From contig CAJNDS010002459.1 of the NCBI GenBank assembly GCA_905221605.1, positions 1 to 47,500 of the forward strand: DNA of 47,500 nucleotides, given 5' to 3'. Below the pieces are notes generated by a model. The model made no database searches. It had not been told where the DNA came from and saw only the letters and a program-made list of their open reading frames with translations. The stretch comes from Symbiodinium natans. Taxonomy: Eukaryota > Sar > Dinophyceae > Suessiales > Symbiodiniaceae. This document shows positions 43,003 to 47,500 of the stretch, piece after piece. The stretch's first letter is position 1; each line of letters begins with the position of its first letter. Both the position numbers and the translations under genes were made by a program.

Positions 43003-43155
43003 ACAGACCCAGAAGCCCGAAGGGACTTCCTGGGCCTAAAACATTTAATATCCAAAGACACACGGTTTGGCGACCTCTTACGCACTGCGCCAACGCGCGC
43101 GCCGAGTATTTTCCCTATGTACAGCAAGCATGTTGGAAGCGCATGGCAGCCCTAA
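38338..43155 (+). CDS. LINE ORF2: APE endonuclease, RNase H, reverse transcriptase
   Basis: From the first in-frame ATG (38338) the product is 1605 residues; the frame is open back to the ORF1 stop. Residues 1 to about 350 are basic and Pro-rich. The endonuclease has N363 (TQNVQG), E392 (TETR), D498 and N500 (GDFN) and H662 (SDH). RNase H has D727 (YTDGSG), E782 (TGELSA), D808 (YYDSRW) and D863 (IADRLAEEG), with WVKGHSG between the last two. The reverse transcriptase has GRAPGLDGV, NYRPISLLN, D1209 (LDWKQAFD), IRQGCPLSPYLF, YADD (D1315, D1316) and a thumb-like helical C-terminus. It should nick target DNA and copy the element RNA in place. The stop TAA is completed by the A tail. Upstream ORF1 is in the same frame, so readthrough or reinitiation is required. 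Confidence 0.95.
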   Translation: MIRLYPFRVSRFLGAPGVARSRSHAEFVEVAKQTLTAKDLQWDMRVVRRSRKRPNKLPTNPHLQASCTYIIIAFLCVFYYTSTTRSSFPIVLMDSLVVHSTICSLIKYGISQWELLQQLLRNKLQHIKNGNTTTLQLDLLIPHKYTEYPQPTMEYSFIHQAKLSRDFLLSQRPISPPQLPENSPFPQLTPRPKIRTGRRVSFRFTDGRKVNYTRRPLRHFSASRPFRPPTNSQKDRPTPPPRGTPGPGQPGDEECITPPPPSSVHPLGLGARSRRLRRQLFRRWRRSVGGPILPEASGSALVKGGVPLKAVKSRRQTGVRNSYLFKTLILRPEQIGKQKKATPPAVAPPPLPYGQPFKIGTQNVQGMAEILKHQSVLTLLRSRKLDVLFLTETRNTTYHQFTSEGHRFISNGSNKDKFAGVTAIIPPQTLPHLKDVVQHSARILQITLAASAGDVHLIGVYSPHNKREVETSKLPFWDKLDSVLHKIPQPEPVYIIGDFNVRLQGRKPDEHHMLGPNVYGKGRLSRPTTEGNNRELYLRFLSTSEAKDVLTCKQSNLLKHITYRDKSPPPLDWLTFSSDPIGWLPIWDRFQSLPQSENENLKVAGKVRDYLTCYSALVPEQQRPTIDPHRFQALDRLVTRSKWLPTVQQCQAVHSTGFVSDHYLLESVIRVKLKAQPPSTIKPPARDYSAIDYSAKTLFNHTFKKCTKHKSIPNLNTTDANWAVYTDGSGSKGRCSATTPAGWGYTIITTNQDSIASKGPVSTDPHAAVHLGATVGSNNTGELSAWMEAALYILTLTTPPKQISFYYDSRWMSDAVRGRSKAKRHKTMIKYARILLAELQNRTTVDWFWVKGHSGDHFNEIADRLAEEGKQIPDPVGGRHDITPLLTPSEFIEPVQSTDHSALERLNSTLVRALHKAESQHIPLLKRKPKQPWMTQELLQQFHEVRHLKSIDHSAHIKKHKLLKKQARKIKRDWTREQLLTDPNPSHTKIWKQVQSFKKGFRARRTRLKVSGTPVPWTNTHKIFRDHLQNNQWSPPDVTEEEIELLRSSPPLYKTDELDPLPFQHEELYAAIQGIRKGRAPGLDGVKGEIILLLDHYGETQLLRLMNACLRARKVPSSWKEALVVSIYKGKGSDSDPSNYRPISLLNTFYKIYSAMLQKRLATKHDAQLRSTQYGFRAKRSTKQPLFILRRLQDYSAKTGQPFQLLFLDWKQAFDKVSHPAMMVALKRLGVHPTYIEIITDLYTDPQFCTQGFSQEKSWGTPKSGIRQGCPLSPYLFIMIMTVLFHDIDARLRSEGTPQNTWSIGKPIYDLEYADDTLLMAVTAPQLESFLACVQVEASLYGLQLNYTKTELLRHPSAQADISFADGTPVPVSDQVKYLGSRISWTTPPKIAIQHRMELAHSSFMKLQHIWQSKLPIKVKTHIFHSCIVPVLLYSLDVLTLETHSFKKIDAWYHRYLRRSIKIKSSYYSHISNQKVWKIAGKPYLPSQTLLAQQFGLLQSSILASPQDPIHHVVFSPGYKDRIRFTKARTRGHPCRYWFELVSTEAVRFYNHHSATDPEARRDFLGLKHLISKDTRFGDLLRTAPTRAPSIFPMYSKHVGSAWQP

Positions 43156-43163
43156 AAAAAAAA

Positions 43164-43176
43164 AAACCCTACAATC
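43164..43176 (+). repeat. Right target-site duplication
   Basis: AAACCCTACAATC repeats 36417-36429 directly after the A tract that ends the element. It shows that the sequence from 43177 was continuous with the telomere-like tract before insertion. Confidence 0.9.
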
Positions 43177-43305
43177 TGCAACTCTGAGCCGTTCTCTGAA
43201 GGATCCACGCCCTCTGGGTAGGGGCCGCGCGGCACTCTTTGAGCAGGACTTGCCGCACGCTCCTCAGGGGTCAGTGTCCTGAGCGGCTCATCACGATTCC
43301 ACACA

Positions 43306-43490
43306 ATTGAAATATATATATATATGTTTATATTTATTTATACCTGTTTATACTTATATATATATATATATATTTATTTATTTATATACTTGTATATTTA
43401 TATATTTATATATTTCTAAATTTATATATTTGTATATTAATATATTCAACTGTCTATATTTATATATTTACATATTTATACATGCATACA
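43306..43490. repeat. TATA/TATTTA microsatellite
   Basis: An AT-rich run made of TATATA and TATTTATA words follows the LINE insertion site by about 130 bp. Its open frames are compositional. Confidence 0.9.
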
Positions 43491-43769
43491 TGCTTAAACG
43501 GCGGATTTATGTGTATAAACGCACATAGATGTTTATGGTGTAAACATACAGAGAACTCATCGCGAAGGCTAGAATGGGACCAATATGCCCGAAGCCGACC
43601 ACGCATTACGTCTTGTGACGCCACGTTGTTGTCGCCGCATTGCTTTCTGAAGCCGCCTTGCTGACTGACGCCTCATGGTGCCTGAAGAAGCTTTACCTGG
43701 TGACGCCACATTGTGACGCTGCATGACCTGGTTGCCCGGCATACTGAGAAATTGCACAGAGATCTTGGC

Positions 43770-44865
43770 TCAGGAATGTCCAGCGTGATCGCCCAAATGA
43801 CCCCAAATGCCTTTTAGGGACTTGGACAGCACGTGCGAAAACATTTTTGAGATGGATGTCCCTCCTTCCCAACAGGCTCGTGGCTGAACCGACGGGCGCA
43901 AGCTCAGAAACGAGGCAAAGCTGTGCACGTCTGTTTTCAGGCCCGCAGCGGCTTCCCAGCCTTGCATATCACATATCCATTCACCAGTAGTGCCTGCAAG
44001 GGTGGCCCGACAAAGCTCCCCTGGAGCTAAGAACAAACGCATAACGAAATACCCGAACAGTGCGGGGCAGCAGATGGAGGTCCAAGTGCTCTGTTGTGTG
44101 CGGTTCTTGGCGTTTTACCTGGTGAAAAATGTGACTGGGATCTTCCCCAGCCCTCTGCAAAGTTCGCCCAACCACCTCTGCTGACGCCTGCCAGTACAAG
44201 TAGCTCATACAACTGTCATACAACTGTGCTTCCTGTGCAAACCGAGCATCGGGAAGTCTGGCGAGGTGCGATGAACCTGGAACAATGTAAGGCGAGGAGC
44301 ATTCTAGCAGACTAGCATCAGGAACAGGAATAGTCGGACTAGTGCGGCCTGCAGTTCCTTGGCAGTTTTGGGTTTCAGGGTGCATTTACAAGGTTCTCAC
44401 CGCCTTGGCATCGTGATGCGCTTGTGAGCACAGGCACCTAGGAGAGGGATTCGGAAACTTAGAAACCGAAGCCCAGAGCTGGCGGCAGTCTTGGGTCACT
44501 GCTCTAGGTCTTTCAGCTTCTCTTGCAGCTTGACGTCCAGGGCCTGGAAGAACTAATGCTAGGTCCAGGCACCAAGTAGCCCAATATGCACCCCTGAACC
44601 CACAAACCAGCTCAAACCCCACAAGGATTCCAAATGGAAAAAGAGCACCTCGTAGGAGGAGACGGCGTCCGCGAAGCATGTAGCCCCGCCCTCCGGAGGC
44701 TGCTGCCTCGAAATCAGCAAAAGGAGGCCGGGCTGCTGTTACAGTAGAGAACAGCTCGAGAGAGAAGGAGTGCTGGTGGTGCGTGTCTACGTGCGTTTGG
44801 AAGTCAAGCCGGGGCCATGGCTTGCAGTAAAGAAGGGAACCGATCGGTGGGTCCTTCCTGTACAC
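43770..44865 (-). CDS. Unknown multi-exon gene
   Basis: Minus-strand segments that look coding, from 5' to 3': about 44865-44600 (SFSLELFSTVTAARPPFADF, then MLRGRRLLLRGALFPFG, hydrophobic); about 44545-44495 (ALDVKLQEKLKDLEQ after TTCCAG); about 44330-44119 (RLPDARFAQEAQLYDSCMSY, ending IFHQ before GTAAAA); and about 44026-43770 (PGELCRATLAGTTGEWICD, SFASFLSLRPSVQPRACW) to a stop. The donor after HQ is a good consensus. Joins between the others are not settled and no family was recognised. Confidence 0.42.
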
Positions 44866-45269
44866 GGAATCCTCTGCAACTGCTGGGACAGGAGGTGCTT
44901 CAGCGGGGGCGAGCCATGTGTGAGAGAAGCAAACTCAGAAAACTGCCGACAAGGTTCCGTGTGCCAGAAGGGCCTGCGGTCGTCCAAGCGGTACTGTGGA
45001 GAGCCTCCTCTTGCAGCAAGGATCTAGCTGATATCCCATATCGATCTGCCGGCCTTCAGGCAGAGGAGGATCATTGGCATTCAGAGATGTGGCGAGCTTG
45101 GTTTCCGGGTCGCGAGTGTTGCCAATGCGCATGACCTTGTTCAGTTTAAGAATTCAGTATCACAGAGTATGGAGCCGCAGTAAGCGCAAGGCTATCACAG
45201 GCTACTTGTAGGTTCCTCACCCGCGTTTCGCCCTGTACAGCGAACCTTGCAGATGAAGCCGACAGGAAA

Positions 45270-45545
45270 CTACCGACTGCAACGCAGCACACCTCTTCTT
45301 GCTGTCGTCGAGCTCGTTCTCGACCTATGAGCAGGATGCCGCATTTGACAGTCGACAGTGTCTACAGTCCACCCTGCGCAGTCGTACCCATGTTCCTGCC
45401 GAGTTCTTGGTCGAGCCTCTCCGAACAGCGCGCTGATGTCCACGAGCTGGGTTGGGCTTAGGTCCTGAAGGCCTCGGCATCTCGCAGATTCTGGCTCGTC
45501 TTTGGGATTGCCCAACATGCAAAAAAGCCTCCGAAACCCAGCCAA
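45270..45545 (-). CDS. Exon of an unknown gene
   Basis: The minus strand reads RLFCMLGNPKDEPESARCRG, then LQDLSPTQLVDISALFGEAR and a Cys/His-bearing end to a stop at 45270. The composition is protein-like. Sequence around 45740-45600 (PLQCSVVAMSCNSIDSIVAR) may be the preceding exon. Function unknown. Confidence 0.35.
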   Translation of the reverse strand: MAGFRRLFCMLGNPKDEPESARCRGLQDLSPTQLVDISALFGEARPRTRQEHGYDCAGWTVDTVDCQMRHPAHRSRTSSTTARRGVLRCSR

Positions 45546-45799
45546 AGTTCAACACGAGACGGCCCTGCCTCTGAGGACTAGAAGACCACCAAAGCCCTTG
45601 CCACAATAGAATCAATAGAGTTGCAACTCATCGCAACGACTGAGCACTGCAACGGACGTCCTGCCATGCTCGGAGCAGTTCCAAGCCAATGCCAGCATCT
45701 GAGAGGATCCTCTGGGAAAGCCGGGAGCACGAGCCTTGAACCCCTCTCTGTGGGAAATCGCACAAGAACCCTCTGCGCGCCCAAGCCCAAGCCGAAGAA

Positions 45800-47299
45800 A
45801 CAGAACCCTTTTGGCTACGAAAGCTTATGAAAGGCCTGCAGAACTGAGATGGAGGGGTCCTGTCCGCTGTAAGCGGCGTCTCAATCAATGCACCAAATCG
45901 CCCCTTCAAGGGTGAGATCCGCAGCTTGCCTGGGGCAGCCGGAACTCAGTCGGAAGATGTCGGAAGTCTACAGCTGCTACCTACGGTGGTGGCAGCTCTC
46001 AGGGTACCCCTACCACACCCCCAAATACTCTGCATTATAGGAACCTCCCCTGAAAAAAAAGGCAGCCCTACCCCGACATGCTCATCTGCTGCGCTCCCCA
46101 CCACCATGCTTTGCAGCTGGGGGCGAGCGCGAGCGGGCCTTGCAGTGCCAAAGACCCTCCGAGACAGCACTGGTAGCAAAGAACAAGTTGGCCAACAGAG
46201 CAGCGTCCCAAGAACAAGGTGACTCAGTCCAGCCCTCTCCACACGGAACTGCGCGGCTCGTTGAACCCCATGCCCCAGGAAAGTCAAGGAGGTCTCAAAC
46301 CAAGCTGAAGGCCTGGTCGGGCATGGCAGTGTGGGAGTTGCTCTCGGGCCGAATCCGGCTTGCATCCGGCAGGACAGAACCCAGCAGCTCAAACCCTGCG
46401 TGCCACACCACCTTCCAAGATGTTTGAACACCTACTTGATGCTTTCGACGATGGCTTCTGGAGTGCTTATAGTCCTTTTCGCGCAGTGGCCTCTTTCCAC
46501 AGCTTTGCTCTGTGGCTGTAGGTCTTTAAACTATTCTATGGCAGCTGCGACAGCCACCCTGCAGGCACCGGCTCCTTCTGTCAAGTATGACTGGTTTTGT
46601 GAGCTATCTGGGGGGGGGGTGTCGCATTTAGTCCGAGTACTCCGACAGAAGTCGACCAGGAAGATGGGTCGGTCGAATATCCTCACGCAGCTGTGGAATT
46701 TCATCCGGCAGCTGCTATCGCATGTACCATGCGCAGCGTCACCGAGGAGCATATGCAAAAGACTTGTGAAGGCATTGTACAGCTTTGTGGCTCCAAAATG
46801 CCGCAAGTCCTTGGGCGCTGCCGGAACGGAAACATGTGCTGCTGGCTCTCAAACAGCCTTCGCACCCCGACAGCTCTCATCCACAACCCATAGCATTCGA
46901 AACATTAGACAGGCCGCGCTTGGAGCTTCGGTCAGCTGTTTCTGCCTTAAAGCACGCTGCTGGTGGTTGCACTAACACAAAGACAGCTGCCAAGAGTAAC
47001 ATAAAAGTCGCGACAGCTGTAATCTAGAATCTTGGCACTAAACTAGTCACCAGTTGGGACCTCTACTCACTTCCCTCAAGAGCCTAGAACATTTTGAGTT
47101 CACTTTAGCTCTCTTCGATGGAGGACGAAGCAACCCAAGACTGTGTCAGACACAACAGGACATAACATGACATAACCCGCAGAAGTTTTTTAAGCTGACC
47201 CAGATGATCCAACGCAAGCCCAACTCCTCAGTGGGAGCAGGCCTGAAGCACTACAGACATTGAGCTGATGTGCACACGGGAACAAGCATCAAGGGACTA
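45800..47299. other. Gap with no supported gene
   Basis: Open frames exist on both strands (for example plus strand 46331-46975), but none carries a recognised motif or convincing splice limits. No RNA gene or array was seen. Confidence 0.35.
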
Positions 47300-47444
47300 A
47301 AGGAGGGACCCTTATAAGGGACCTTCGGGGTTATTTAGGGGCTATTTGGGGGGCTACTCAGGTAAATACGGAGACTATAACAAGGTGTATGTAGGGGCTA
47401 TCTAGGGGAATGAGATTCAGGGTCCCTTCTAGGGGTCCCTCCTT
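47300..47444. mobile_element. 145-bp MITE-like element with 24-bp terminal repeats
   Basis: The left end 47300-47323 and the complement of the right end 47421-47444 match at 22 of 24 positions; both begin AAGGAGGGACCC and end AAGGGACC. The interior is rich in GGGG-CTAT words. No target duplication was clear. The GGGTCC theme recurs in the 11876, 12203 and 28399 elements. Confidence 0.65.
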
Positions 47445-47500
47445 GTGCCCCCTAGAAGTATCGAAGCAGGAGCTTAGCACCTTAAAAGCCTTCAAATGAC

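Larger units (their letters stand above)
36430..43163 (+). mobile_element. Full-length LINE-type non-LTR retrotransposon
   Basis: The element has a 33-base 5' leader, ORF1 (36463-38136), ORF2 in the same frame and a run of A from 43154. It is flanked by a 10-13 bp target duplication. Both ORFs are free of frameshifts and the active-site residues are present, so the copy looks young and possibly competent. The order APE endonuclease, RNase H, reverse transcriptase is not the usual LINE order. It interrupts a telomere-like tract and lies antisense to the surrounding host genes. Clade assignment needs a reverse-transcriptase phylogeny. Confidence 0.95.

Noticed and set aside
36430-43163. The retroelement as a dead or 5'-truncated copy
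   Set aside because: It has ORF1 from an ATG near the left duplication, no frameshift, complete active-site residues and matching target duplications. Only the inter-ORF UGA is debatable.
43307-43528. Open frame rich in Tyr and Ile
   Set aside because: It is the translation of a TATA-type microsatellite.

Overview
The window looks like nuclear DNA of a dinoflagellate, most likely a symbiodiniacean-type genome. The reasons are: genes cut into many short exons; introns that end AG|G and often begin with GC instead of GT; degenerate TTTAGGG (plant-type telomere) tracts scattered through introns; repeat families typical of dinoflagellate predicted proteins (TPR, ankyrin, a WGY/CVFEL domain); and no bacterial-type operons. 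No spliced-leader, rRNA or tRNA gene was recognised. Exon limits were set by eye from reading frame, splice signals and intron phase, so most are approximate.

Layout. Every exon I can support as host coding lies on the minus strand, which fits the long unidirectional gene blocks known in dinoflagellates. From left to right: short hairpin elements and repeats (1-1100); a small two-membrane-segment Cys-rich protein (1141-1716); an 11-exon gene with an N-terminal TIR-like/WGY domain followed by TPRs (2060-5310); a sparse region with isolated exons of unknown genes (8962-16000); an ABC1/ADCK (UbiB-type) atypical kinase gene (16388 to about 20480); further unknown exons and a Nudix hydrolase (23454-26391); an ankyrin-repeat gene (29184-31107); a Cys-rich ectodomain exon and a multi-pass membrane exon, possibly one gene (31513-34544); a small secreted-protein candidate (34739-35527); and a TauD/TfdA dioxygenase-like gene (35737-36360). 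After the retroelement come more unknown minus-strand exons (43770-45545).

The centrepiece is an apparently intact non-LTR retrotransposon on the plus strand (36430-43163) flanked by a 10-13 bp target-site duplication. It inserted at the edge of a CCCTAAA tract, antisense to the host gene block. ORF1 has a coiled coil and an RRM-like stretch. ORF2 has an APE-type endonuclease, then RNase H, then reverse transcriptase, an unusual order. The two ORFs share one frame and are divided by a single UGA. The final stop codon is formed with the first A residues of the poly(A) tail, so there is no 3' UTR.

The strongest unexplained signal is a short motif, consensus YYACTCCGCC, found 22 times in the sense strand of this element, in all three codon frames and across both ORFs. 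I found only two matches to its 7-base core in the other 41 kb. This points to a nucleic-acid-level function and not to protein selection.

A second pattern is that telomere-like tracts repeatedly lie inside introns, close to splice acceptors. Several short palindromic MITE-like elements (823, 10363, 11876, 17790, 28399, 47300) make up the remaining mobile fraction.
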